DNA from: G963667915 sp965197385
Lineage (GTDB): Bacteria > Acidobacteriota > Vicinamibacteria > Vicinamibacterales > UBA823
NCBI GenBank assembly: GCA_965197385.1
Contig: CBDANA010000009.1
Location: 310,001-374,000 of the forward strand
Length of the DNA: 64,000 bases
Reading direction: 5' to 3'
A program made the position numbers and the translations under genes. Under the pieces are notes generated by a model. The model made no database searches, had not been told where the DNA came from, and saw only the letters and a list, made by a program, of their open reading frames with translations. Every line of letters begins with the position of its first letter. The first letter of the stretch is position 1. Of the stretch, positions 16,721-24,867 are shown one piece after another.

Positions 16721-18015
16721 CAGGCTGCTGAAAAAGTCCATGGAATGGGATCGACAGATCGATCCCGGCGTACTCCCATGCTCCCAATATTGCTGAAGGG
16801 AGCCACCTCATGCGCGGACACGATGAGCAAACCCATCACATGTTCAGTTACCGGTCGCCGGAACAGCGCGTGCCGGCCGATCCTCCGCTCCGCGCGGTCC
16901 GCGCGCTGACGGATCACGCGCTGAAGACGATGTCGCGCAGGTTCGCCGGCCTGTACGCCAAGACGGGACGTCCGTCGATCCCGCCTGAGCCATTGTTGCG
17001 GGCCCTGTTGCTGCAGGTGCTGTACACGATCCGGAGCGAACGGCTGCTGCTGGAAGAGCTCAACGACAACCTGCTGTTCCGCTGGTTCGTCGGCTTGCAT
17101 ATGGACGACCCGGTCTGGCATCCCACGACGTTTACCAAGAATCGTGACCGGCTGCTGGCGGGGGATGGCGCGGCCGCCTTCGTTGATGCGGTCCAGGCCC
17201 ACGCCCGGGCGGCCGGTCTGCTCTCGGACGAGCATTTCACGGTGGACGGGACGCAGTTGGAAGCCTGGGCCAGCCTGAAGAGCTTCCGATGCCGGGACGC
17301 CGCGCCGCGCGCGCCCCCCGATGACCCCGGGAATCCCACGGTCGACTTCCACGGCGAGCGGCGGCGCAACGACACGCACCAGTCGACGACTGATCCGGCG
17401 GCGATGCTGCATCGGAAGGGCCAAGGGAAGGAGGCGAAGCTGGCGTCTCTGGGCCACGTGCTGTTGGATAATCGGCAGGGGCTCGTCGCCAACGTCTGTG
17501 CGACCCACGCGACGGGGACCGCCGAACGCGAGGCGGCGGCACTGTTGCTGGAGGCCAGCGCGCCGCCGGGCAGCACGGTCGGAGCAGACAAGGGCTACGA
17601 TGTGGCGAGCTTCGTCGCCGATGTCCGCGTCCGGGACGTCACGCCCCACGTGGCGCAGAAGGTCCGCTGGCGGGCGATTGATGGTCGGCCCACCCGGCAT
17701 GCGGGTTCTCACGTGAGTCAGCGGAAACGAAAACTCGTGGAACAGGTCTTTGGGTGGAGGCAGACCGTCGGTGGTTTGCGCAAGCTCCGGCCTCGCGGCG
17801 TCCCACTCGTCGAGTGGCAGCTCACTTTCGCCGCCACGGCCTATAACTTGGTCCGCCTGCGGAATCTGGAGGCGACGTGTCCCTGCTCGCCGGCCGCGCG
17901 TGTCGCCGGCCCCCTCATCGGGGTCAGCGCACACCCGTGCGCACGGTCGTCGGGCGGTCGTTACCCGCATGATGCTTAAGAAAACAGCCCGATACCCGGG
18001 TTCTTCAGCAGCCTG
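16721..18015 (+). mobile_element. IS5/IS1182-type insertion sequence, copy B, complete
   Basis: Inverted ends CAGGCTGCTGAAAAAGTCC (left, from 16721) and TTCTTCAGCAGCCTG (right) are flanked by CTAG at 16717-16720 and at 18016-18019, a 4-bp target duplication as made by IS5-group elements. Length is 1295 bp with one transposase gene. It separates murB from murA. It is the only copy in the window with both ends and an intact gene, so it may be the active parent. Confidence 0.92.
16810..17979 (+). CDS. IS5/IS1182-type transposase (copy B)
   Basis: 389 residues, intact. N-terminal DUF772-like domain (ALTDHALKTMSRRFAGLY, RPSIPPEPLLRALLL), then a DDE catalytic domain: VDGTQLEAW, a long insertion rich in Ala/Pro, GADKGYDVASF, and near the end the KRKLVEQVFGWRQTVGGLRK signature with the catalytic Glu and Arg/Lys. 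Start ATG follows a good ribosome site (GAAGGGAG). Differs from copy A by very few residues (for example FVADV against FVAGV). Confidence 0.92.
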   Translation: MRGHDEQTHHMFSYRSPEQRVPADPPLRAVRALTDHALKTMSRRFAGLYAKTGRPSIPPEPLLRALLLQVLYTIRSERLLLEELNDNLLFRWFVGLHMDDPVWHPTTFTKNRDRLLAGDGAAAFVDAVQAHARAAGLLSDEHFTVDGTQLEAWASLKSFRCRDAAPRAPPDDPGNPTVDFHGERRRNDTHQSTTDPAAMLHRKGQGKEAKLASLGHVLLDNRQGLVANVCATHATGTAEREAAALLLEASAPPGSTVGADKGYDVASFVADVRVRDVTPHVAQKVRWRAIDGRPTRHAGSHVSQRKRKLVEQVFGWRQTVGGLRKLRPRGVPLVEWQLTFAATAYNLVRLRNLEATCPCSPAARVAGPLIGVSAHPCARSSGGRYPHDA

Positions 18016-18113
18016 CTAGCCCTGGGCATCTGTGACCGACGAGTAACGCCGCCGGGGCGGGATGTGCCGCCCAGGAATTCGGCGATGAACTTCTGATACG
18101 GGACACTCAGGCC

Positions 18114-19373
18114 ATGGCAACGCTACTCATCGAAGGCGGCCGCCGGCTGGACGGGCGGGTCGACGTCGAAGGAAACAAGAACGCTGCGCTGCCACTGCTC
18201 GCGGCGTGCCTGCTGACGGACGAGCCGTGCGTGCTGACGAACATCCCGCGGATTCGTGACGTCGAGACGATGGCGCGGCTGCTCATCAGCGTCGGTGCCG
18301 AGGTCGACGGCATCGGGACAACGGAGTTGCGGGTGCGATGTGCCGACCTGACGACCGACGAGCCCGACCGGGCGCTGGTGGGCACCTTGCGCGGCTCAGT
18401 GCTGCTGCTGGGACCGTTACTGGCGCGCCGCGGCCGGGTGCGTCTGGCGCCGCCCGGGGGAGACTTTCCGGCGCGCCGAACCATTCAGGCCCACTTGCAG
18501 GCCTTGACCGCGATGGGAGCGCGCACCGAAGATGGACCGGACTACGAGCTCAGCGCACCCGACGGGCTGCGCGGCAGCTCCCTGTATCTGGATGAGGCCT
18601 CCGTGACCGGGACGGAAACGGCGCTGCTCGCAGCCGCGGGTGCGGCGGGACGGACGGAGATTCGACACGCCGCGTGCGAGCCGCATGTGGCGGAGCTCTG
18701 CCGGTTTCTTCGCGCCATGGGAATCGGCGTGCGCGGCGACGGCACGCCGACCCTGTTGGTCGAGGGTGCCCGTGTTAGGCGCGGGGCGGCGCACCGTCTG
18801 GACGGCGACTACATCGAGGCGGGAACCTGGGCGGTTGTCGGGGCGGTGACCGGGGGAGAGGTTGAGGTGACCGGCGCGCGCGCCCAGGATCTCGAGCCGG
18901 TCCTGGCGGTCCTACGGCGGATGGGCGTGCGCGCTTCGGTGGAGGCGGATCGGTTGCGCGTCGAGCCGTCGGTGATGGTCGGGATCTCGCAGATTACGAC
19001 CGGGCCCTGGCCCGGGTTTCCCAGCGACATGGTCAGCCTGACCACGGTGCTGGCGACCCAGGCGAGCGGGCGGACGCTCATTCACGACTGGATGTACGAG
19101 CTGCGGCTGTTCGCGCTCGAACAGTTGAGCGGCATGAACGCCGACCTATTCCTCTGCGACCCGCATCGCATCATCGTTACCGGGCCGCGACAGTTGCGCG
19201 GCCGCACGCTCGACAGCCGTGATCTGCGTTCGGGAATGGCGCTCATCGCTGCGGCCCTCGCGGCCGACGGGGTCAGCCGCGTGCGTCCGCTGGAGACGGT
19301 CGAACGGGGCTACGCCCGCGTCGTGGAGCGGCTGAGGGCGCTCGGGGCGCTGGTCGGAGTCGAAGCCGAGTAG
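18114..19373 (+). CDS. murA: UDP-N-acetylglucosamine 1-carboxyvinyltransferase with Asp in place of catalytic Cys
   Basis: 419 residues, normal length. GNKNAALPLLAACLL (20-34) includes the K22-N23 substrate-binding pair. The mobile catalytic loop, normally PGGC followed by IG, reads PPGGDFPARRTIQAHL, so residue 117 (E. coli position 115) is Asp. Cys-to-Asp at this site is known from mycobacterial and chlamydial MurA and blocks covalent attack by fosfomycin while keeping activity. The C-terminal motif GPWPGFPSDMVSLTTVLATQA and RSGMALIAAALAADG are typical. First committed step of peptidoglycan synthesis. Probably once continuous with the nagZ-murB operon before IS5 insertion. Confidence 0.93.
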   Translation: MATLLIEGGRRLDGRVDVEGNKNAALPLLAACLLTDEPCVLTNIPRIRDVETMARLLISVGAEVDGIGTTELRVRCADLTTDEPDRALVGTLRGSVLLLGPLLARRGRVRLAPPGGDFPARRTIQAHLQALTAMGARTEDGPDYELSAPDGLRGSSLYLDEASVTGTETALLAAAGAAGRTEIRHAACEPHVAELCRFLRAMGIGVRGDGTPTLLVEGARVRRGAAHRLDGDYIEAGTWAVVGAVTGGEVEVTGARAQDLEPVLAVLRRMGVRASVEADRLRVEPSVMVGISQITTGPWPGFPSDMVSLTTVLATQASGRTLIHDWMYELRLFALEQLSGMNADLFLCDPHRIIVTGPRQLRGRTLDSRDLRSGMALIAAALAADGVSRVRPLETVERGYARVVERLRALGALVGVEAE

Positions 19374-19381
19374 CGCACGTG

Positions 19382-21208
19382 TCAGCGCGGCGGGCCGGCG
19401 CCAGGCGGAGGTGGTGGAGGCAGAATCTGGAGCCGCGAGGGTTCTTCGAGCTCCTCGAACTCTTCGAACTCGGGGAAATCCGAGAATGAGTTCGGGTCGT
19501 CGAACAGCCCCGAGGTGTCCCGCCCGACGATGAAGGGACGCAGGTCCGCTTCGTCCAGGTCCAGCCCCCGGACGATATGCGGCGTCAACGTCAGAATGAT
19601 GTCGGTTTCCTGGGTTTCGGTGCGATTGCGGCCAAACAGCCGCCCGACGACGGGCATGTCGATCAGGCCGGGAATGCCCTCGAGCACGGTGCGCTCGTCG
19701 TCCCGAATCAACCCGGCCAGCAGGTTCGTTTCGCCATCCTTGAGGCGAATCGTCGTGTTGATGTAGCGATTCCCGAAGGTTGGCAGATCGCCGAAGCCGG
19801 TGCCGGAAATGTTGCTGACCGAGACTTCGAGCGCCAGCGACACGTCGCCGTTGTGGTGGGTCCGGGGCGTGATGTCGATGTTGACGCCGATGTTCTCGTA
19901 GTTGAATGACGTGATCGGCTGCTGGGCAACGCCACCGGTCGCGATCGGCGCGAACGTCGTTACCGGCACCGGGACACGTTCGCCGAACCGCGCCTGGGCC
20001 GGCAAGCCCTCGGACGTGCGCAGATGCGGATTGGCCAGCGTCCGTGTGTTCGCATCCCGCTTGAGGAGCCGGTAGAAGAGGCTCGGGACGCTCGTGACGA
20101 AGATGTCACCCTGGGTCAGTTCCGTCAGGTCCTGCAAGGTGAGGCCGTCCCGGTTGACGTCCACACGGCCGTCCAGGCCCGGTGACCCGGCTGATGCGAA
20201 CTGCAGTCCGTACTCCCGGAACCGCTGGCGGTCCACTTCCAGTAGTTCGACGTCGATCACCACTTCCGGCCGCGCCTTGTCGATGACGCGGATGACCTTG
20301 GCCGCGGCCGCCACGCGCTCCGGCGTGTCCTTGATCGTGATGGCGTTCGTCGCGGTGATAGGCGCGAGCCGCCGGAGATCCATCACGATGCGCAGCAGAT
20401 CGATCGTCTCTTCGAGATCGGTGTTGCTCAGGTAGAACGTCCGCACGACTTCCCTCTGGTATTCCTGACGCTTGCCGGGGGTGTCGGGGATGATCGTGAT
20501 CGTTCCCGGCGCCGTCATCCGGATGAAACTGCCGGTCGCCGCCGCCACGGCCTGCAGCGCGTTGTGCAGTGACGTGTTGCGGAGGTCGATCGACAGCTGC
20601 GCGGCGCGGAACGTGGGGTCGAACAGGATGGAGACCTCGGCGAACCGTCCGATGGCGGCGAAGACATCGCGGCTGCTCGCCTCACGAAACACGAGCGAGT
20701 CCGGCAGCGCGGCGCCGTCGGGGAATTCCAGGCCTTCGGGATCGAAGTTCACCGCCCGTCCGACCAGCGATTCGAGCTCGGTCTCGCCGTCGGGGCGCCG
20801 GGTCACGCCGGCCCTGACCTTGAGCCGGACCTCTCGCAGCGCGTCAGCCATCACGCCGCTCGTCGGATTCAGGTCGGCGGCGAACTGATACTCGACAAGC
20901 GCCTGCGGGTAGTAGCCCCGATCGTCGAGTCGCCTGCCACTGGCGAAGTGGGCCTGGGCGGCGCGCAGGCTGGCGCGCTCCAGTGCCAGACGCGCGTCGA
21001 GATCGTCAGGATGCTCTTGGACGACGCGGCGGTACTCCAGGACGGCGCGATCGTAGTCCTCCTGCCGCTCCGCCGCCTGGCCGGCGTGCATCGCGGTGCG
21101 GGCGGCGCAGCCGGTCAGAGCCGATACGAGCAGCAGGGCGAGCAGTGGCGTCAGCCGTCGCCGCACCGAGCCGCATGTTGAGGGTACGCGGTCACTCTGG
21201 GTTGGCAT
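19382..21208 (-). CDS. Secretin (type II/IV secretion family) lipoprotein with TPR-like N-terminus
   Basis: 608 residues. A lipobox-like end of the signal sequence, LLVSALTGCAAR, suggests a lipoprotein. Residues about 40-130 form TPR-like repeats (YDRAVLEYRRVVQEHPDD). A secretin/TonB short N-terminal domain follows (FREASSRDVFAAIGRFAEVS), then N-domains, then the secretin C domain (VPVTTFAPIATGGVAQQ, GVNIDITPRTHHNG, LLAGLIRDDERTVLEGIPGL, ETDIILTLTPHIV). It would form a multimeric outer-membrane channel. The C-terminus is Pro-rich. The start overlaps lolA by 17 bp; a GTG 14 codons inside is an alternative. No other pilus or type II genes are near. Confidence 0.87.
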   Translation of the reverse strand: MPTQSDRVPSTCGSVRRRLTPLLALLLVSALTGCAARTAMHAGQAAERQEDYDRAVLEYRRVVQEHPDDLDARLALERASLRAAQAHFASGRRLDDRGYYPQALVEYQFAADLNPTSGVMADALREVRLKVRAGVTRRPDGETELESLVGRAVNFDPEGLEFPDGAALPDSLVFREASSRDVFAAIGRFAEVSILFDPTFRAAQLSIDLRNTSLHNALQAVAAATGSFIRMTAPGTITIIPDTPGKRQEYQREVVRTFYLSNTDLEETIDLLRIVMDLRRLAPITATNAITIKDTPERVAAAAKVIRVIDKARPEVVIDVELLEVDRQRFREYGLQFASAGSPGLDGRVDVNRDGLTLQDLTELTQGDIFVTSVPSLFYRLLKRDANTRTLANPHLRTSEGLPAQARFGERVPVPVTTFAPIATGGVAQQPITSFNYENIGVNIDITPRTHHNGDVSLALEVSVSNISGTGFGDLPTFGNRYINTTIRLKDGETNLLAGLIRDDERTVLEGIPGLIDMPVVGRLFGRNRTETQETDIILTLTPHIVRGLDLDEADLRPFIVGRDTSGLFDDPNSFSDFPEFEEFEELEEPSRLQILPPPPPPGAGPPR

Positions 21209-21863
21209 CGTGTCTGATCACCTCGGCGCCGTCAGGAATGGTGAAGATGAATTCCGAATCGCTGACGCCGACGTTCTCTTGGAAATCGGTGAATCGGAAC
21301 GTCGACGTGCCGCCCTGCCAATCGGTCGAGATGAACTGGCGCAGCGTCAGGTCCTCCCGATCGACGACGAGGATGAGTGACTCGTACTCAGGTGTCGGCG
21401 TGAGTGGATCGAACCGAAGGGCGACCGCGTTGGCTGGCAGGTCGGGGAGCGTCACGTGCGAGGGGCGAAAGTCCCGGGTGAGGTTCCCCTTCCCGGTCAG
21501 CAGCAGTACGGCGGCGCTGGCGTCGTCCGCGACGGGCATCGCACTGACAGTGACCTGGGTATCTTCGGGAAAGTAGGAATAGATCGTCCGACCATCGGAC
21601 ACGAAGAGCTTGCGCTCCGGGCTCTCGTAGCGCCAGCGCATCCGACCAAGTTTCTTGATGAGCACGTGGCCCGTTTCCGTCGCCCGCAGGCGGAGGGCAC
21701 CGCCGTCGTACTCGTGGACGAACCGGGCGGAAAAATCATGTACCCGCGCGTACCGTCGTTGCAGGGCAGCGGCGAGCGCGGCAGGACCGTCCACCTCGGG
21801 CGCCTGCGCCGAGACCAGCAGGACCGCCGAGGAGATCAGCGCAAGGGTAAGGCGGATCGTCAT
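21192..21863 (-). CDS. LolA-like outer-membrane lipoprotein carrier protein
   Basis: 223 residues with a signal peptide (about 1-20, ALISSAVLLVSAQA). LolA-type pattern: HDFSARFVHEYDGGALRLRA, GRMRWRYESPERKLFVSDGRTIYSYFPED, then VSDSEFIFTIPDGAEVI at the end. It should shuttle lipoproteins across the periplasm from LolCDE to the outer membrane. It is the first gene of a two-gene unit with the secretin lipoprotein, whose start overlaps by 17 bp. Linkage suggests it may serve that secretin or be a paralogue of the housekeeping LolA. Confidence 0.8.
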   Translation of the reverse strand: MTIRLTLALISSAVLLVSAQAPEVDGPAALAAALQRRYARVHDFSARFVHEYDGGALRLRATETGHVLIKKLGRMRWRYESPERKLFVSDGRTIYSYFPEDTQVTVSAMPVADDASAAVLLLTGKGNLTRDFRPSHVTLPDLPANAVALRFDPLTPTPEYESLILVVDREDLTLRQFISTDWQGGTSTFRFTDFQENVGVSDSEFIFTIPDGAEVIRHDANPE

Positions 21864-21959
21864 AGGGCAGTGACCCGAGGACGTGCAAATCTGCGCAACG
21901 GCGAAACAACCACGGCTTCATCTTAGCACGGCAGTTACGTCGTCCCCACGCGCGATCTA

Positions 21960-22016
21960 GCAGCCCATGGTGAAAGTCCTTGCACATTTGTGCGGCGCGA
22001 CTTTCACCACAGGGTG
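21960..22016. repeat. Short MITE-like palindrome, 57 bp
   Basis: GCAGCCCATGGTGAAAGTCC (21960-21979) faces GACTTTCACCACAGGGTG (21999-22016) across a 19-bp spacer, forming a near-perfect hairpin. It is the short form of the family whose long form is at 39021-39186. Its right end runs directly into the left terminus of the truncated IS256 copy. Confidence 0.75.
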
Positions 22017-22970
22017 ATGTCCCAGTAGCTGTTGAAATTTGAAGCGGCGGCTCTTCACTGGTCGTGCTATACGACCGGTGACGAAACCGAGGTGCAAGCC
22101 TCCCAGTAAGGAGCCGCCATGAAGAAGCAGTCTCGCACAGTCCCTCGCCGTCGCCAATCGGTATCCCCGACGCCACGGCACCTTCCGTTGGTCGATATCC
22201 TCATTGATACGCAGGCCGCGCTCCAGGAGCGGGTCGTCGCGTCTGGCCTGAAGGTACTCGAAGCCATGCTGGAAGAGGATCGGGCCGCCGTCTGTGGGCC
22301 ACGGTATGCGCATCAACCTGCGCGCCAGGCGTATCGAACGGGGCATACGCCGAGTCAGGTCGTGCTGGGCGGGCGGAAGGTGGCGATTCGTCGGCCCCGT
22401 GCGCGGCGCGCCGGCGAGGAGGTTCCGTTGCCAACGGCCCGGGCATTCGCGAATGCGGACCCGCTGAACCGGCGCGTGGTCGACCAGATGCTGATCGGTG
22501 TGGCGACCCGCCAGTATGCGCGGAGTCTGGAACCGCTCGGCGCCGACGTCACCACGCGGGGCACGAGCAAGAGTGCGGTCAGTCGACGCTTTGTCGCGCA
22601 AACCCAGGCGCAGCTGGATGCGTGGCGGGCGACGCCGCTCGACGCGCTGGACCTGGTGGGGCTGCTGATTGATGGCGTGCACGTGGGTGGACACTGTATC
22701 GTTGTCGCCCTAGGCATCGATAAAATGGGCGCGAAACACCCGCTCGGCCTGTGGGAAGGGGCCACGGAGAACGCGACGGTCTGTCAGGGGCTCTTGACCA
22801 ATCTCGGCAGCCGCGGGCTGCGCACCGACCGGAGCCTGCTGGTGATCGTCGATGGCGCGAAGGCCCTCGACACGGCCGTGACCCAGACATTTGGGCGCGC
22901 CGCGCTGGTGCAGCGGTGTCAGGTCCATAAGGGCCGGAACATCTTAGAGCATCTCCCTGAGGCACAGCGG
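22013..22970 (+). mobile_element. IS256-family element (IS-2), truncated copy
   Basis: Identical, except for a few bases, to the complete inverted copy at 24868-26299. The left end GATGTCCCAGTAGCTGTTGA (from about 22016) is present; the match breaks off after CTGAGGCACAGCGG at 22970, about two-thirds of the way through. One silent difference (TTA for TTG) is visible near 22950, which suggests recent duplication. Confidence 0.9.
22119..22970 (+). pseudogene. IS256-family transposase, 3'-truncated
   Basis: About 284 residues match the first two-thirds of the intact 425-residue protein at 24916-26193 (LIDGVHVGGHCIVVALGIDK, VIVDGAKALDTAV, QRCQVHKGRNILEHLPEAQR). The catalytic Glu region is missing and the frame runs 16 residues into unrelated sequence to 23018. 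Non-functional. Confidence 0.9.
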
Positions 22971-23460
22971 AATGCCGGTGTACTCCGTAGTGTCGGTGGC
23001 GGCCAACGCGCCGCGTAAGGCGCGAGCGATTCGCGCGTTCTCGGGGACGTGCTCGTCCAGCAGGCCATCGCGGAGTACCGCCACAAGCTCGCTCCGGGTG
23101 GTGACCCCCAGCTGTCGGTACAGCGCGGCGACGATCTCGAGGGGTAATCCGGCCGAGACGATCAACTGGTGCAGTTCCCCCGGGATCCCAGCGAGCGCGG
23201 GCTGCAGGGGTGCGAGGGGGCCGTCCGTGACGATGGTGCGTGCGTGATCGGCGGCCACCGGGTCGAGGCCCGCCGCCTTGTACAATCCGCCAGAGCGGGC
23301 AAGCGACAGCACCTCGTCGGTTCGTTCCGGAGGCCAGGTGCCGAGGCGGTCGGCGGCATGCGCGAGGGCCGCCGCGGCGGCCCTCGCCGCGAATGTCCGC
23401 TGTGGCCGCAAGCCGCCGGAGCGTCTGCAGCAGGACGTCGGTCGTCGCGCCGTGACGTGG
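22971..23460 (-). pseudogene. PolX-like N-terminal (helix-hairpin-helix) domain fragment
   Basis: On the minus strand a frame reads AAAALAHAADRLGTWPPERT, then LAPLQPALAGIPGELHQLIV, then GLPLEIVAALYRQLGVTTRS. This resembles the 8-kDa/HhH region of DNA polymerase X and of PHP-domain proteins (compare LLHLQGVGPKTVALLYRELN in the polX of this window). The presumed earlier part (TDVLLQTLRRLAATADI) is in another frame, so a frameshift lies near 23400, and the 3' part is cut at the IS256 junction at 22970. Assignment is moderate at best. Confidence 0.4.
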
Positions 23461-23474
23461 GGAAGTGATTGCTT

Positions 23475-23637
23475 TAGTGTCCCGTCTCAGAAGTTCGCCG
23501 ACATATTCCGGGCGGGGCATACCGCCTGGCTGCGTTGTTCCTCATTCACATATTCCCGATATGCTCACTCGTCGCGCCTGCCAGCCGGGCGCCGCACGCC
23601 GGAATATCTGTCACCCAACTTCTGAGACGGGAGACTA
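23475..23637. repeat. MITE-like element, TIR type TAGTGTCCCGTCTCAG
   Basis: Terminal inverted repeats: TAGTGTCCCGTCTCAGAAGT on the left (23475-23494) and its complement ending GAGACTA on the right (to 23637), one mismatch in 20. A second inner palindrome flanks the core (GCCGACATATTCCGG against CCGGAATATCTG). The core (GCCTGGCTGCGTTGTTCCTC and CTCGTCGCGCCTGCCAGCC) is shared with the element at 39021, which has different ends. No coding capacity. The right end forms the stop codon of the rhodanese-like gene. Confidence 0.75.
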
Positions 23638-23997
23638 GCCCTTAAGTGCCCCTGCCTTGGGAGGCGCCTGCATTGGCGCACCCTTCGTGTCGGTCGGAAA
23701 CTTCGCGGCCATCCAGTCGGCGATTCCGCCCTGCAACGCTCGCGCCTTGAAGCCCTGTCGGATCAAGGTGGCCGCGAGCTTGGCACTGGCCAATTCATCG
23801 AGGTCCGAATCGTAGGCCACGATCTCACGGTCGCGCGGAAGGGCCGACAGATCCGGGTTGCGGAGCGCCCCCGGCAGGGTCACAGTACTATGCTCGTAGG
23901 GATACTTCAACCGGGCGTCGATGACGATCGGCGCCGACGCGGCATCACCGTCGAGCCGTTCCTTCAGTTCTTCTTTGGAGATGCGGGGTATCGACAT
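23635..23997 (-). CDS. Rhodanese-like protein lacking the active-site cysteine
   Basis: 120 residues. Rhodanese pattern: ISKEELKERLDGDAASAPIV, DARLKYPYEHSTVTLPGAL, and the C-terminal GFKARALQGGIADWMAAKFP. The active-site loop, where a catalytic Cys normally follows the strand (IVxYC), reads IVAYDSDLDELASAKLA, with Asp in place of Cys, so it should not transfer sulfur. Its TAG stop (23635-23637 on the complement) is made by the outer end of the neighbouring MITE-like repeat, so the original C-terminus may have been longer. Confidence 0.75.
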   Translation of the reverse strand: MSIPRISKEELKERLDGDAASAPIVIDARLKYPYEHSTVTLPGALRNPDLSALPRDREIVAYDSDLDELASAKLAATLIRQGFKARALQGGIADWMAAKFPTDTKGAPMQAPPKAGALKG

Positions 23998-24044
23998 CGC
24001 GAGTATTGTCGCCGTCGGTCGAACGGACTGTCAAGACCGCTAAC

Positions 24045-24180
24045 AGCCCGTGGTGAAAGTCCGCTGCATTCGGCCGCCGATGCTTCCCGGTTTCGGCGGC
24101 GCTGGGTGTTGTCAACGATGGGTCGAATACTTCCGGTATTCTCCCTCCTCGCGCCTGGTGGGACGGGCGCCTCGACGCCC
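24045..24180 (+). repeat. MITE-like element, left part only
   Basis: Begins with CAGCCCGTGGTGAAAGTCCG (24044-24063), the terminal repeat of the GCAGCCCGTGG family. The core that follows (GGCGGCGCTGGGTGTTGTCA, ACGATGGGTCGAATAC) matches the core of the element at 27641, which has another terminal repeat. No right-hand terminal repeat is recognisable before the integrase fragment. Confidence 0.6.
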
Positions 24181-24200
24181 TCGGTGCCTCGCCGTGGTTT

Positions 24201-24410
24201 ATGAGATGGGTTCTCGTCTACCTTCGTTCAGCGCCGAGCCGCTCAAGCGCGGCGGCGGCCGCGACCCACCTCCAGGAACTGGATGGCCACGCGAGTCTCA
24301 CGACAACGCTCCGCTACATGCACCTGAGCCCTGGTGCATTCGACGGGGCCATTCGGAAACTACAGCAACCGTCTCCCGAGTTTGGAGGCATCGTGGAGAC
24401 GGCAGGACGG
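24201..24410 (+). pseudogene. Tyrosine recombinase (phage integrase), C-terminal fragment
   Basis: The frame ATHLQELDGHASLTTTLRYM followed by HLSPGAFDGAIRKLQ is the C-terminal signature of tyrosine recombinases: the LGHAS-type His motif and the catalytic Tyr (RYMHLSP). Everything upstream of the motif is lost. The fragment ends about 35 bp from the 3' end of tRNA-Ala(CGC), facing it, as integrase genes of tRNA-targeting elements do. The open frame continues antisense through the tRNA gene, but that is not native protein. Confidence 0.75.
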
Positions 24411-24443
24411 CAGGGTCGATCGGAGCTGTGGATAGAGAAACTC

Positions 24444-24519
24444 TGGTGGACGGCAAGGGACTCGAACCCTCGGCCTCCGCGTTGCGAACGCGGCGCTCTC
24501 CCAACTGAGCTAGCCGCCC
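24444..24519 (-). tRNA. tRNA-Ala (anticodon CGC)
   Basis: On the complement the 76-nt sequence folds as a standard cloverleaf: acceptor GGGCGGC with GCCGTCC (one G-U pair), D arm GCTCAGTTGGGAGAGC, anticodon stem CCGCG/CGCGG with loop TTCGCAA, and T arm GAGGGTTCGAGTCCCTT. The anticodon CGC reads GCG (Ala). The 3' ACCA is encoded. A tyrosine recombinase remnant ends just beyond its 3' end. Confidence 0.93.
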
Positions 24520-24565
24520 ATCCTGGCGGTGTGTCGCCGACGGCGGCGCCGCGACAACCGCCGGA

Positions 24566-24867
24566 GTGTACCATGCCGTTCCTGGGCTCGCAACGCGACG
24601 AACAGAAGAACGCCGCGCGGTGCTCCAGCAGGCGAGTGACGGACGGCTCGAGCGCCTCGGGGGCAGCGGCACCCGCGTCGCGGCCGAGCTCGAGCAGTTG
24701 ACCGGGAAGAAGACGCGCAGTGTCGTCCTGGGCCACCTCCAGCACGGCGGCACACCGACCGCCTTCGATCGCGTGCTGGCGACACGTTTTGGCGGCAAGG
24801 CGATGGAGCTGGTGCACCACGGGACGTTCGGGATGATGGTGGCCAACCGCCCGCCTGAGCTCGTGGC
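24566..24867 (+). pseudogene. 6-phosphofructokinase-like gene, part upstream of IS256
   Basis: The frame reads LEQLTGKKTRSVVLGHLQHG, then GTPTAFDRVLATRFGGKAME and MVANRPPELVA, the C-terminal region of PfkA-type phosphofructokinases (the GHLQRGG and DRVLATRFG motifs). The N-terminal two-thirds of the kinase, including the ATP/PPi and fructose-6-phosphate sites, are absent; sequence upstream is the tRNA-Ala gene. The reading frame is then broken by the IS256 element and continues at 26308. Confidence 0.8.

Noticed and set aside
24410..24700. Protein frame reading ARDSNPRPPRCERGALPTEL past the integrase remnant
   Set aside because: This is the well-known antisense translation of a tRNA gene, not a protein domain.
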